Positions 38,108-46,895 are shown, counted from the first letter of the stretch. The stretch: DNA of 64,000 nucleotides from Caedimonas sp. (GCA_016794245.1 JAEUKR010000051.1:1-64000), one strand, 5' to 3'. Notes: generated from the sequence alone by a model not told the origin. Numbers and translations are program-made.

Positions 38108-38683
38108 ATGTCTGACAAGAATGTTTCACATTCGCATCGTGGCACGTTGACCCTGCTACTTAGCTTGGTAGGAATGATGTGTGTCTTGTCTTTTGCATCT
38201 GTGCCGTTGTATCGTCTTTTTTGTCAACGTACCGGCTACGGAGGCACGCCCAAAATAGCGCTGAAGGCAGGCAACGAAATAAGCGATCGGCGCCTCAACA
38301 TTCGATTTAGCGCAAGTCTTCATCGAGATTTGGATTGGTCTTTTGAGCCTTTGCAGAATCATTTGACGATCAGAGCGGGAGAAGTAGGGCTGGCTTTTTA
38401 TCGTGTCAGAAATAATACGGATTTTCCTATTGCAGGAGTTGCAACCTATAATGTTACGCCTGATAAAGCCGGACCCTACTTTAATAAAATAGAATGTTTT
38501 TGTTTCGAAGAGCAAATACTTCAGCCTCATCAATCGATTGACATGGCCGTTCAGTTTTTCATTGATCCTGAGATCACACGAGACAAGCAAGCTAAAGATG
38601 TCAAGACCATTACTTTGTCTTATACGTTTTTTTCAGCAAAAGATCCCTCGATAAATAAGTACCTGGGGTTACCATCTTTCTAA
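38108..38683 (+). CDS. ctaG: Cytochrome c oxidase assembly protein CtaG/Cox11
   Basis: 191 residues. One N-terminal transmembrane helix (TLLLSLVGMMCVLSFASVPL) is followed by a periplasmic immunoglobulin-like domain with the copper motif KIECFCFEEQ (~residues 127-136), whose CFC cysteines bind Cu(I) for delivery to the CuB site of subunit I. VPLYRLFCQRTGYGGTP is also typical. It ends the local oxidase cluster; coxC does not follow. Confidence 0.95.
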   Translation: MSDKNVSHSHRGTLTLLLSLVGMMCVLSFASVPLYRLFCQRTGYGGTPKIALKAGNEISDRRLNIRFSASLHRDLDWSFEPLQNHLTIRAGEVGLAFYRVRNNTDFPIAGVATYNVTPDKAGPYFNKIECFCFEEQILQPHQSIDMAVQFFIDPEITRDKQAKDVKTITLSYTFFSAKDPSINKYLGLPSF

Positions 38684-38905
38684 AATTCTCACACCTTATT
38701 CGAATCCTTCAACCTACACAATCTGGATGGGAGGTGCACAAGGGATCCTTTGAGCCTAAATTTTTACTCAATAAAACCATTCTTGACAAATAAAATTAAA
38801 TTGAAAGAGCCTGCATAACCCTTAAATAAGAAATTAAATAAAAGGTTATATTAATAATTTTTTTACCTTTATATTTGATTATTAAAAAAAAGAAAGGATT
38901 CTCAC
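38684..38905. other. AT-rich intergenic gap after ctaG
   Basis: 222 bases without a gene. The expected coxC is not here. The right part is strongly AT-rich and contains TATATT and similar boxes that may serve the downstream orphan gene. No clear terminator is seen. Confidence 0.4.
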
Positions 38906-40258
38906 ATGATAAAAAAAGAAAATATCTTATATTTATTGATGGTTTGTAATTGTTCTGTTTCCTTGGCATCAGAAAAAGTCTTGGATGAAGATAAGCTGTT
39001 AACTCCTCGATATATTACTTTTTCCGAAGCTCGCAAAGGCAAAGAGCAAAAGCTTGAAGAATTGTTGGCCAGCTATAGAACAACAGAAAAAGAACTGAGA
39101 AGTGTTCGTCAACATCTTGAAGAGTTTTCCAAGCTTTCGGATGATGTTTCTCTGTTTCTTGTAGAGCTGCAGAAAAATGTTGAACACACAGACATTGATT
39201 TTGCAGAAAAGGGATTTAATAAAATCCTGTCAGACGTCGCTCGTATTGAACCTCATCCTTCTGGATATATCCCAAGATCTGAGGGGCTGTATTCTGTTTC
39301 TGGATTTTTTACAGGAGAATTAAACCCAAAACAAACCCTTGGATTTATTTCTGGAGCGGCTAAAAATCCTTTTGTGACTCAAGAAGGAAAAGAATGGTTT
39401 TTTTCTGTGACATTAGGTGAGCAAATCTTCAAGGGGAAAGTATCTATGGATCAACCTCGTCTAGATTCTTTAACACTGACCAACGACATATTTATGAGCA
39501 ATAGCATTTCTTTCAAATTAGATCCCAAATTTTCTCTCGAGGTACCTTTGGACAAAATGACCAAAGCTTGGAACAAACTTTTTAGGAAGAGTAACAATGG
39601 TGTAACCTCTGCCCGTTTTTTTTCAGCTTCTATAGAAGTTCCCGAAGGTCTTAAAATTGAACAAATCCCCTGCCCTCCCTGCAGTGTAAAATACTGTAAA
39701 GCAGAAAATTGGCTGCTAAAAATGCCAGGAACAGACCCCGAGCGTGGTTATTTTATTTTAGAAGATTGGCGGTCAGGAAAGAAGTATAAAAAAATCATTA
39801 AGCACGATATGATCTCAAAAGTAGATCAAGAGGGGTGCGATTTCTATATGCCAAATGGCCGTGTGAAAATTCAAATTACAAATCAATTCAATTTCAACCA
39901 GAATTGGACGGGAGCTCTTGTTATCCAAAATTCTCTTGTTCCTAGAAATTCCTGGACAACGCCTTACACCTTTTCCTTATTTCAGGATAAAAAAGAGCGC
40001 AAGTATGTTTTGAGAAACTCTGATTTTTTAGAAGAACTTTCAAGATTGGCCGAGGAATTTTTGTCCCAAAAGTGGACACAAGAAAATGTATTTGAAAGGA
40101 TAAAAAAAATCTTTTCTTATCAAAACAATACCTTGGGAGAAAAAATTTCTCTCTTAGAAAATTATAGTGCGCTCCTAAAAAGAACATTAAAAAATGAGGA
40201 AGCAAAGTTGATTGCTTATAAGAGTTCTTTGCCTGACGAAGAAGAAGATAACACCTAG
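38906..40258 (+). CDS. Secreted or envelope protein of unknown function
   Basis: A 450-residue protein I do not recognise. A signal peptide is likely (IKKENILYLLMVCNCSVSLA, cleavage after ~22). Residues ~42-85 are charged and heptad-like (coiled coil). A cysteine cluster (CPPCSVKYC, ~256-264) lies in the middle, and the C-terminus is again coiled-coil-like, ending in an acidic tail DEEEDNT. The gene is more AT-rich than its neighbours and has AAAGGA before the start. It stands alone between the oxidase genes and a LysR gene flanked by inverted repeats, which fits lineage-specific or acquired DNA. It could be a host-interaction protein; that is only inference. Confidence 0.55.
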   Translation: MIKKENILYLLMVCNCSVSLASEKVLDEDKLLTPRYITFSEARKGKEQKLEELLASYRTTEKELRSVRQHLEEFSKLSDDVSLFLVELQKNVEHTDIDFAEKGFNKILSDVARIEPHPSGYIPRSEGLYSVSGFFTGELNPKQTLGFISGAAKNPFVTQEGKEWFFSVTLGEQIFKGKVSMDQPRLDSLTLTNDIFMSNSISFKLDPKFSLEVPLDKMTKAWNKLFRKSNNGVTSARFFSASIEVPEGLKIEQIPCPPCSVKYCKAENWLLKMPGTDPERGYFILEDWRSGKKYKKIIKHDMISKVDQEGCDFYMPNGRVKIQITNQFNFNQNWTGALVIQNSLVPRNSWTTPYTFSLFQDKKERKYVLRNSDFLEELSRLAEEFLSQKWTQENVFERIKKIFSYQNNTLGEKISLLENYSALLKRTLKNEEAKLIAYKSSLPDEEEDNT

Positions 40259-40262
40259 GAAG

Positions 40263-40303
40263 CAGGTTCTGTGAAGTTTTTTCAGTGATGCAATGCAAAT
40301 AAT
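40263..40303 (+). repeat. Inverted-repeat end related to the 41.7-41.9 kb element
   Basis: CAGGTTCTGTGAAGTTTTTT then CAGTGATGCAATGCAAATAA is the near reverse complement of 41883-41922. Together the two ends bracket the LysR gene. Confidence 0.65.
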
Positions 40304-40393
40304 ATGTCCTTTATGTGAGCGTTTCTTGACTTTTAAAGGAGAATAATATTTTTTTAAGGGAGGGTCACATATATTTCATATCAAGAGGATTGA

Positions 40394-41374
40394 ATGATAA
40401 ACGAAAAAGAACCGCTAGAATCACAAAAAGAGACAGCAGGAGAATTTGACAATCTTTCCGATTTTCATTATTTTGATTGGCAGAAAGTTAAAACTTTTTA
40501 TTATATAGCCAAATCAGGCAGCTTTACAAAGGCGGCTCAGACCTTAAGACTATCCCAACCTTCTCTTAGCCGTCAGGTTGCCCAGCTTGAAGATCATTTG
40601 GGCTGTCCTTTGTTGATCCGCCGAAAAAAGGGGATTGAACTCACCCGAAAAGGGGAAGAGCTTTTAGAGATTGTTGCCACCATTTTCGTAGACCTTACAG
40701 GATTCGTACGTTATATGCATGCGGCGACCTCCAAAGAGAAGGGAAAGAAACGACGAATCCGCATTTCTTCGACGCATGCGATTAACGCATATATTCTAAA
40801 GAAACTGATTCTTGAGTATGCTAAAGATCGTCCTGATCTTGTTTTCGAGATGATCAGTAATGATCAGGTGATTGATCTTGTTATGAACGATGTGGATATT
40901 GCGATTCGTCCCCATGATCCAAAGGCGCGGCGTGTTCAGCAAGAGTTTTTGTTTACGCTGGAGAAAAAGTTGTACGCCAGTACGAACTATCTGGAAAAAT
41001 ATGGGGAACCGCAAACAGTCGAAGACCTGAAATATCATCATATTATCGCGCCTGCGCATCCTCATGAGTATCCCTATGGAGACGTACAGTGGATTTTGAA
41101 GTTAGGGATGACGGAAGATAACATGCACGTACCTGTCTTTACCTCAAATTCAATCGAATGTTTAATCGAAGCCGCCCAAAATGACATAGGAATTGTCGCT
41201 ACTTATCAAGAAATGAAGATTGTCCAAGATTCTTCCCTGAAAAATGTACTTCCCGATATCAAGGCTCAGAGAATAGAAGAGCATATTATTTACCCCGATT
41301 ATTTTAAAACAGATAAGGAAATTCTTGCTCTCAAAGATTATTTAAAGCAAAAGCTAAGCCCCAAAGGAAATTAA
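40394..41374 (+). CDS. LysR-family transcriptional regulator
   Basis: 326 residues. A ~28-residue N-terminal extension precedes the winged helix-turn-helix (KTFYYIAKSGSFTKAAQTLR, then LSQPSLSRQVAQLE, ~35-68), followed by a LysR substrate-binding domain (IRISSTHAINAYILKKLILE from ~117). It resembles the regulator at 4081 in organisation. Its gene is bracketed by inverted copies of an unrelated repeat end (40263 and 41883), so it may have moved or been captured with them. Target genes are unknown. Confidence 0.87.
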   Translation: MINEKEPLESQKETAGEFDNLSDFHYFDWQKVKTFYYIAKSGSFTKAAQTLRLSQPSLSRQVAQLEDHLGCPLLIRRKKGIELTRKGEELLEIVATIFVDLTGFVRYMHAATSKEKGKKRRIRISSTHAINAYILKKLILEYAKDRPDLVFEMISNDQVIDLVMNDVDIAIRPHDPKARRVQQEFLFTLEKKLYASTNYLEKYGEPQTVEDLKYHHIIAPAHPHEYPYGDVQWILKLGMTEDNMHVPVFTSNSIECLIEAAQNDIGIVATYQEMKIVQDSSLKNVLPDIKAQRIEEHIIYPDYFKTDKEILALKDYLKQKLSPKGN

Positions 41375-41423
41375 GAAAAGGACAAGATCACCTTTTAAAG
41401 CAGAGATCCAAATAAGCACAAAA

Positions 41424-41443
41424 CTCCCTAAAAGGGGAGCTTT
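41424..41443 (+). terminator. Weak hairpin after the LysR gene
   Basis: CTCCC TAAAAG GGGAG followed by CTTT. The stem is short and the T run is weak, so this is only a possible terminator. Confidence 0.3.
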
Positions 41444-41721
41444 AAAAAACTCAAAATTATCCTCTCTACAAATCTGGATAAATATAGAAAACTAATTATA
41501 GCTCCAAGTTCTTGTTTCTTGAAGCTTTACGTTTTTGACTTTCATGGTACGCTCCTTCCAGTATCAGCTTATTTTGAAATCTTCTTTATTATTTCCTATA
41601 AGATTTAACAAGAAGATAATTATATTCCTAAAGTATTTCAAAGATTTGCGCAAGCCTTCATTGTCATATTATCCAAAAAATAAGAAGTATGATGGTCTTG
41701 GTGAAACTTCAGAGATAGCGC

Positions 41722-41922
41722 AGGTTTTGTGAAGATTTCTCAATAATGGGCAGATTTACTTGACATTACCCTGCTATGTTTCTGCTGTGCCAAGGATCCA
41801 GGAAATTGACGGGACTCCAACCTGAAAAGGAAAACAGGGGCATATATAAAATTATATTGTTCATGAGGGACGGGACATCTCGTTATTTGCATTGCATCAC
41901 TGAGAAATCTTCACAGAACTTG
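41722..41922 (+). mobile_element. MITE-like element with ~26-bp inverted ends
   Basis: About 201 bp without coding capacity. The left end GGTTTTGTGAAGATTTCTCA and the reverse-complemented right end AGTTCTGTGAAGATTTCTCA match over about 26 bases. The right end also has a second inverted partner at 40263. It could be a deletion derivative of an insertion sequence; no matching transposase is in the window. Confidence 0.6.
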
Positions 41923-41940
41923 GATGATAAAGAAATATGA

Positions 41941-41969
41941 TATCAAAAAGGCTCATCTACGACGAGCCT
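41941..41969 (-). terminator. Rho-independent terminator of the tol-pal operon
   Basis: On the minus strand AGGCTC and GAGCCT form a stem around a 9-base loop, followed directly by TTTTTGAT. It lies 120 bases after the pal stop codon. Confidence 0.6.
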
Positions 41970-42037
41970 CTTTAATATTTTGTTGATTGCCATACGCCTT
42001 TTTCTTTTTAAGCGTTGAAGGTAAGGAACATTGACCT

Positions 42038-42080
42038 TCAATGTACACCTACACCCCACATCTTAAAAACATTTGGGTAT
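42038..42080 (+). repeat. Element A, right end only (A12)
   Basis: TACACCTACACCCCACATCT then TAAAAACATTTGGGTAT matches the right end of element A. It lies 8 bases beyond the pal stop codon. Confidence 0.5.
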
Positions 42081-42088
42081 AGTTTTAA

Positions 42089-42583
42089 TTAGCGGATAAT
42101 AGAAACCCCCCGACGGTTCTTTGCATGGGCTTCTTCCGTATGACCTGCATCAATGGGGCGTTCTTTGCCATAAGACACGGTCTCAAGGCGCGAAGCATCA
42201 ATCCCATTTGCCATCAAGAAATGTTTAATTGCATGGGCGCGTCTCTCACCGAGAGCCAGGTTGTACTCGACAGTTCCGCGTTGGTCACAATGGCCTTCAA
42301 TTAAAACGTTTTGACTGGCCCATTTCTTTAACCATTCAGCTTGTTGCTCCAAAGCGGTTTTAGCTTCTGGCGTCAAGTCATGACGGTCAAAACCAAAGTG
42401 AACGGTATCTTTAACGTTCTTTTGAAAATCGGCAGCAGAGCCAGGCGTTGACCCTTCGACAGATGCTGACGGTGCTGGAAAGTTATCAAAACCGCCAGAA
42501 ACCATTTTATTTTCATCTGTGCAATCGCCGCAAGCCGTTAAAAGAGCAGCTAAAGCTGCCAAGCTTATAAATTGTTTACGCAT
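42089..42583 (-). CDS. pal: Peptidoglycan-associated lipoprotein Pal
   Basis: 164 residues. A lipoprotein signal with lipobox LLTAC (Cys at ~18) anchors it in the outer membrane. The OmpA-like peptidoglycan-binding domain is at the C-terminus (HFGFDRHDLTPEAK, then IEGHCDQRGTVEYNLALGER, ~97-130). It binds TolB and peptidoglycan in the Tol-Pal system that keeps the outer membrane attached during division. The Shine-Dalgarno is AGGGGG. A good separate promoter lies between tolB and pal. Confidence 0.96.
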   Translation of the reverse strand: MRKQFISLAALAALLTACGDCTDENKMVSGGFDNFPAPSASVEGSTPGSAADFQKNVKDTVHFGFDRHDLTPEAKTALEQQAEWLKKWASQNVLIEGHCDQRGTVEYNLALGERRAHAIKHFLMANGIDASRLETVSYGKERPIDAGHTEEAHAKNRRGVSIIR

Positions 42584-42666
42584 TATTTCCCCCTAAAAAG
42601 GTTAATATTTTTATTCAAACACATATTTGAACAATACCTCAAGGACAATTCTTGACCTTCAGATTT

Positions 42667-42695
42667 GTTATAATAACGACCTCAACTTTTATCAA
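42667..42695 (-). promoter_or_regulatory. Putative promoter of pal
   Basis: On the minus strand TTGATA (42690-42695) and TATAAC (42667-42672) are separated by 17 bases, between tolB and pal. Confidence 0.5.
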
Positions 42696-42711
42696 GTATA
42701 TATGTAAATTT

Positions 42712-44034
42712 CTATCTAATCAAGGGGGACCAGCATGGATTTGCTGCATCCGTGGACGTCGCTATCATACGCTCATTATATCCTGTCAAATCAATGCGAT
42801 AGATCCTGCTTTTGCCTGATCTTTCCGTACGTGTAAACATAATGACGCGACCATTGGGAGACCAACACGGATCTTCAACGATGTAGCCTTGCGCCAAAAG
42901 TCGCTCTCCTGATCCATCAGGTTTCATAACGCCAATGTAAAACGTGCCTTTGGAAATTTTTGTAAAGGCGATCCAGTCCCCGCGTGGAGACCATACAGGG
43001 GTCAGATATCTTCCCTTTCCAAAGCTGATGCGCTCCGCTTCTCCCCCGTTCACTGGCATGATATAAAGTTGTGGTGATCCTCCCCGGTCCGAATTAAAGA
43101 CGATTTGAGATCCGTCAGGGGAATAACAGGGAGATGTGTCAATCTGCGAACCTTCCGTGAGGCGTGTCATCGCACGTGTCGTCAGACTCATATTGTACAG
43201 GGATGTGCGCCCGCCTTTCGCCAGGCTCATGATGACAGAGTTGCCGTCTGGCGAAAAGCGTGGGGCAAACGACATACCTTTAAAGTTACCAAGCAATTGT
43301 CGTTGTCCTGACATCAGATTCATCAGATAAACCTTAACCTGAGTATGAACGAAATCGAGATAGGCGATTTCATGAATACTGGGAGAAAAGCGCGGCGTAA
43401 GCGTCAATGATTGACCTGTTGAAAGGAAGCGGTGATTGGCGCCATCCTGATCCATGATGGCAAGGCGCTTGATGCGGCGGGTGATGGGGCCTGTCTGGGA
43501 AACATAAACGATCTTTGTATCAAAATAACCTTCATCTCCCGTTATGCGCTTGTAAATGGCGTCGGCGATTTTGTGGGCAACGCGACGATATTCGGAAGGG
43601 ATCGCTGTGAACTTCAAACCTTCCAGTTGTTTTTCGGTAATCACATCATAAAGACGAAATTCGACCTGAAAGCGACCATTGCCTGCATTTGTGATGTCTC
43701 CCTTCACAAGTGTTTGAGCATTGATGAGGCGCCAATCCGCAAATCGTGGCCCTTGCCGCAGAGAATCCAGCGTTTGCACGAAGGAACTGGGGTCAATTGG
43801 TTTAAAAAGGCCGCACCCCTCAAGGTCGGCGCTGACAATTGATGAAATCTGGGCGCCCAGGTTGTTGAGGTCAGGGCTGGCTCCATGAAAGCCTGTCACC
43901 GCAATCGGCATTGGCGCGATATGCCCCTGAGTGATATCAATCGTCAGCTCTTTTGCTCTGACGGATACCATGCTCGTAGAGAGAATGCCCAGTAATACTG
44001 AAAAGTGTAAGAATTTTTTAATGCAGTGACTCAT
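42712..44034 (-). CDS. tolB: Tol-Pal system beta-propeller protein TolB
   Basis: 440 residues with a signal peptide ([20 protein letters not shown]). The N-terminal domain (~30-165) is followed by WD40-like beta-propeller repeats, visible as repeated SPDG/SPNG units ([49 protein letters not shown]). Periplasmic partner of TolA and Pal. It starts 2 bases after the tolA stop. Confidence 0.96.
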   Translation of the reverse strand: MSHCIKKFLHFSVLLGILSTSMVSVRAKELTIDITQGHIAPMPIAVTGFHGASPDLNNLGAQISSIVSADLEGCGLFKPIDPSSFVQTLDSLRQGPRFADWRLINAQTLVKGDITNAGNGRFQVEFRLYDVITEKQLEGLKFTAIPSEYRRVAHKIADAIYKRITGDEGYFDTKIVYVSQTGPITRRIKRLAIMDQDGANHRFLSTGQSLTLTPRFSPSIHEIAYLDFVHTQVKVYLMNLMSGQRQLLGNFKGMSFAPRFSPDGNSVIMSLAKGGRTSLYNMSLTTRAMTRLTEGSQIDTSPCYSPDGSQIVFNSDRGGSPQLYIMPVNGGEAERISFGKGRYLTPVWSPRGDWIAFTKISKGTFYIGVMKPDGSGERLLAQGYIVEDPCWSPNGRVIMFTRTERSGKSRIYRIDLTGYNERMIATSTDAANPCWSPLIR

Positions 44035-44036
44035 GA

Positions 44037-45038
44037 TTACCCTCCAAGTAAAAGTCTGGGACTAAAGGTCATTTTAATATTATCATATTTTTTCAATCTT
44101 TCCGGAGAAAGAGGAAGTTTTGCGCACCGCGGATCTTTGGCTGCCCGCAACGCAGCTTCGGCCATACTTCGATAATAAGGATCGGCGCTAAAACGCTGAT
44201 TGTCAAGAATGCGGGCATCCTTGACTGTGCCGTCAGGATTGATCGAGAGGTGAACGGGCACCGCGAGATTTTCAGCATCCCGAATACCAGCAGGGACAAG
44301 CCAACATTTTTTGAAATGATCCTGTAACAAATCACGTTCGCTGGTCGTCAAATCATCGTCCTCCTTGCCCGCTTGGCTGGCTGGCGCAGTGGCCTTGGGA
44401 TCTGTGGGCAGCTCCCTATCATCTTCTATCTTTTCTTTCATCTCCTCAAGATTTTTGAGGATTGAATCGAAAGATTGCTCTTTTTTCTTTTTCTCGGGCG
44501 CTTGATTTGTTGGCTTCTCTTGCTTCTTTGATTTCGGCTTTTCCTTCTCCGTTGGCTTGGGCGGAGCCGGTTTCGGCTGAGGTTTAGGCGTGGGTTCTTT
44601 TACTTCTGGCTTTGCCTTTTCTTCCTTGGTTTCCGGTTTTGATACGGCTTCAGGGACAGGCTCGGGCTCAGGCTTGACCTCTGGTTTGGGAGATTCGAGC
44701 GGTTCGGGCGGTGTAAGAGGTTCAGGCTTTGGTTCAACGGGCGCAGGCGTGGGCGCAGGTTCTGGCTCTGGCGCAGGTTCGGGTGTGGGTGAGGGGGGAG
44801 GCGTTGGTTTTTCAGGTTCAGGTTTTGGCTCAGGTTTTTTCTCTTCGGGTTCAGGCGCTTCCTTGACGGGTGTTAAAGTGGGTTTGAGCGTGGTTGTTTC
44901 TTCCGCTATCCTCACAACTTCCACAGGAATTGATCGCATGAGATCAGGTTTCTCTTGAGGGAACCATGGAAGACCAAAGAAGAGCAACAAGAAAACGACA
45001 AAGTGCAGCAAAAAGGAGTAAAAAGCCGCGCGACGCAT
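44037..45038 (-). CDS. tolA: Tol-Pal system protein TolA
   Basis: 333 residues. One N-terminal transmembrane helix ([18 protein letters not shown], ~7-24) is followed by a long Pro/Glu/Lys-rich spacer (~50-225, repeats of PEP, KPEP and PTP). A C-terminal TolA/TonB-like domain ([20 protein letters not shown], then [17 protein letters not shown]) ends the protein. It spans the periplasm and transmits the TolQR energy to Pal. The opposite strand of the spacer contains a Gly/Ser-rich open frame, which is a by-product of composition. Confidence 0.93.
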   Translation of the reverse strand: MRRAAFYSFLLHFVVFLLLFFGLPWFPQEKPDLMRSIPVEVVRIAEETTTLKPTLTPVKEAPEPEEKKPEPKPEPEKPTPPPSPTPEPAPEPEPAPTPAPVEPKPEPLTPPEPLESPKPEVKPEPEPVPEAVSKPETKEEKAKPEVKEPTPKPQPKPAPPKPTEKEKPKSKKQEKPTNQAPEKKKKEQSFDSILKNLEEMKEKIEDDRELPTDPKATAPASQAGKEDDDLTTSERDLLQDHFKKCWLVPAGIRDAENLAVPVHLSINPDGTVKDARILDNQRFSADPYYRSMAEAALRAAKDPRCAKLPLSPERLKKYDNIKMTFSPRLLLGG

Positions 45039-45045
45039 TAATAAC

Positions 45046-45594
45046 CTATTCTTTCAAGTCTTTCAGGATTTTACCGCTTTTATTTCCTTCATCTTTCAAG
45101 AGGCGCGGACGTTGACTTTTGGGTGTTGTCCTGCTTGTCTCTTCAAATCCTTTGGAGGTGGGTGAGGGAAGTTCCGCCATGAGGGCAACTTTTTCAAACC
45201 CTGCGGCTGTTATTGTTCCCATTACTTGCAAAATTATGCCATAAGAAGTTCTTTGATCCCCGCGTACGAAAATACGGGTATCTGGTTTTGCCTGGGTAAT
45301 CGCCTGAAGGCGCGGCACCAATGTTTGCAGGTCAACTTCCGTTTCTTGCAGATAAATTTTATGATCAGCAGTAACAGAGATTGTAAGGGGTTCCACTTGC
45401 TCGTTCAGGGCTTTTGCTTGCGTTTTGGGAAGATCCACGGGTACCCCGACGGTCATCAGGGGGGCGGTCACCATAAAAATCACCAGTAAAACCAGCATGA
45501 CATCCACCATAGGCGTCACATTGATATCTGCCATGGGTACGCGCTTGGATCGCGATCCTTTACCAAAGGTTCTGGAAGGGGCGAGGATGGCCAT
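45046..45594 (-). CDS. tolR: Tol-Pal system protein TolR with repeat-derived C-terminus
   Basis: 182 residues, about 35-40 longer than usual. The canonical part is MADINVTPMVDVMLVLLVIF (helix with the proton-pathway Asp at ~31) and the periplasmic ExbD-like domain to about residue 142. Residues ~146-171 (with SRTTPKSQRPRLLKDEGN) are encoded by a shortened reverse copy of element A and match the peptide that intact element A copies would encode (SRTNPDVQRPRFLKGEGY). The final residues KILKDLKE may be native. Works with TolQ as a proton-driven motor. Confidence 0.95.
   Translation of the reverse strand: MAILAPSRTFGKGSRSKRVPMADINVTPMVDVMLVLLVIFMVTAPLMTVGVPVDLPKTQAKALNEQVEPLTISVTADHKIYLQETEVDLQTLVPRLQAITQAKPDTRIFVRGDQRTSYGIILQVMGTITAAGFEKVALMAELPSPTSKGFEETSRTTPKSQRPRLLKDEGNKSGKILKDLKE
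45082..45159 (-). repeat. Element A, shortened copy inside tolR (A13)
   Basis: On the plus strand CCTTCATCTTTCAAGAGGCG, GGACGTTGAC, GTCCTGCTTG and TTCAAATCCTTTGG follow the order of element A, with about 50 central bases deleted. It is read in frame by tolR. Confidence 0.75.
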
Positions 45595-45596
45595 GA

Positions 45597-46334
45597 TTAT
45601 TCGGCCTCTTCTAATTGGCGCGAGATGATAGCGTTGAATTCCGAAGCAAAAGACTCAAGACGGTTAGCATAGCGCCCCAGTTCCGTTGAAATCTTGTTGT
45701 ACGCTAAAACAGCGGGAATGGCGGCGACAAGACCAATAGCCGTCGCAAACAAGGCTTCCGCGATACCAGGCGCCACAACAGCGAGGTTCGTCGATTGCAT
45801 CTGGGCGATTCCCTGAAAGCTGTGCATGATGCCCCATACCGTTCCAAAAAGTCCGATAAAGGGAGCAGTCGACCCAACGGAAGCGAGAAAGTTCAAGTGT
45901 CGCTCAAGTTGTTCGATTTCACGGTTAAGCGTCACATTCATCACGCGCTCAATCCGATGATGAAGCGTTTCTCGAAATTCACGGCTTGCGGTTTTTCCCC
46001 GCGTTGTGGTGCGACGCCATTCTCGCATTGCCGCAGCAAAAATCGCCGCGAGAGGATCGGCGGGACGCGAACCGATACGGTCATAAAGACCATCAAGAGA
46101 TCCTCCAGACCAAAAAGCCTCTTCAAACTTCTCAGCGCTTGATTGTAGCGATCTAAGCCGCATCAGTTTGGCAAAAATAATAGTCCAACACCACATGGAA
46201 GCCATCAATAACAGAATCATCACGAATTGAACGATCCAATCCGCGTGAACAAACAAGCTCCAGACCGAAAGATCTGTCGTTGCCACAGATTGACCGGCTG
46301 TTGCGGTTTCAAGGGTAGGGCTTGGTACGCTCAC
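45597..46334 (-). CDS. tolQ: Tol-Pal system protein TolQ
   Basis: 245-residue MotA/TolQ/ExbB proton-channel protein with three transmembrane helices (~32-52, ~150-170, ~185-205). The conserved SVGSTAPFIGLFGTVWGIMH segment (~151-170) and the IAEALFATAIGLVAAIPAVL helix are clear. It forms the proton-driven motor with TolR. The start overlaps the ybgC stop by 4 bases and tolR begins 2 bases after it. Confidence 0.96.
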   Translation of the reverse strand: MSVPSPTLETATAGQSVATTDLSVWSLFVHADWIVQFVMILLLMASMWCWTIIFAKLMRLRSLQSSAEKFEEAFWSGGSLDGLYDRIGSRPADPLAAIFAAAMREWRRTTTRGKTASREFRETLHHRIERVMNVTLNREIEQLERHLNFLASVGSTAPFIGLFGTVWGIMHSFQGIAQMQSTNLAVVAPGIAEALFATAIGLVAAIPAVLAYNKISTELGRYANRLESFASEFNAIISRQLEEAE

Positions 46335-46756
46335 GTTGAGCCTCCTTCGTGTTTAGTCTTTCCGGGTTTTGAAAACACCAAAATATGCTGTGGCAAGCGT
46401 ACAGGCTTGCCATGTTCGTTTATTAAGGCAAGAGTGACCGTCATGTCAACACACAACATCTCATGTCGATAGATCTTTTGAGGAATGATGAGACGGATTC
46501 CTCGAAGAGTTGCTGGCCCTGAGCGTACTTCCAGTTCTTCGTCAAGAAAAGCTGGCTTGAGATAATCAACCGTTAGATGGCTTACAACGAACTGGCATTT
46601 CTCGTGCGCCAAAAGCGTGGATTGGGTGATATTGTGTCCCCGTAGCCATTCAGTGCGGGCACGCTCGGCATATTTAAGGTAATTGCTGTGATATACGATA
46701 CCGCCCGCATCAACATCTTCTTGGTAGATACGGACAAAATGAGAATGAAAAATCAT
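46331..46756 (-). CDS. ybgC: Tol-Pal-associated acyl-CoA thioesterase YbgC
   Basis: 141-residue hotdog-fold thioesterase. The active-site motif is VRIYQEDVDAGGIVYHSNYL (~7-26), with the catalytic Asp in the DVDAGGIVYH run. It hydrolyses acyl-CoA or acyl-ACP and is the customary first gene of the tol-pal operon. The ribosome site GAAGGG lies within the end of a minimal element A (46758-46787) directly upstream of the start codon. Confidence 0.93.
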   Translation of the reverse strand: MIFHSHFVRIYQEDVDAGGIVYHSNYLKYAERARTEWLRGHNITQSTLLAHEKCQFVVSHLTVDYLKPAFLDEELEVRSGPATLRGIRLIIPQKIYRHEMLCVDMTVTLALINEHGKPVRLPQHILVFSKPGKTKHEGGST

Positions 46757-46757
46757 G

Positions 46758-46787
46758 ATACCCTTCGTCTTTCAAAATCCTTTGGGT
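46758..46787 (+). repeat. Element A, minimal copy (A14)
   Basis: ATACCCTTCGTCTTTCAAAA then TCCTTTGGGT: only the outer arms remain. Read on the minus strand, its end supplies the GAAGGG ribosome site of ybgC. It is joined to an element B-like core on its right. Confidence 0.65.
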
Positions 46788-46884
46788 CTCAAGCTCGCTT
46801 CACTCTTTACGTACCTTACGTACGCTAAGGTTTCTTGTCGCTTTTGCCTCAAATCCCCAGTCCGCTACGCTATCTTTGAGCCTA
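46786..46884 (+). repeat. Element B core with altered ends (B5)
   Basis: Contains AAGCTCGCTTCACTCTTTAC, CGTACCTTACGTACGCTAAG and CGCTTTTGCCTCAAATCCCC, matching the centre of element B1. The ends (GGTCTCAAGC and CTTTGAGCC) differ from TAGACCTCTTGCA. Confidence 0.65.
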
Positions 46885-46895
46885 CAAAGAATCTA

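Larger units (their letters stand above)
41375..42088. other. 714-bp gene-free region rich in repeats
   Basis: No convincing gene. It holds a weak hairpin after the LysR gene (41424-41443), an inverted-repeat element (41722-41922), a leftward terminator (41941-41969) and a partial element A (42038-42080). A 65-codon open frame at 41535-41732 has no family resemblance or good ribosome site. Confidence 0.6.

Noticed and set aside
41535-41732. 65-codon open frame after the LysR gene
   Set aside because: No ribosome site, no family resemblance, and it overlaps the left end of the MITE-like element.
44590-44958. Gly/Ser-rich open frame opposite tolA
   Set aside because: It mirrors the Pro/Glu/Lys-rich spacer of TolA on the other strand and has no start signal or family.
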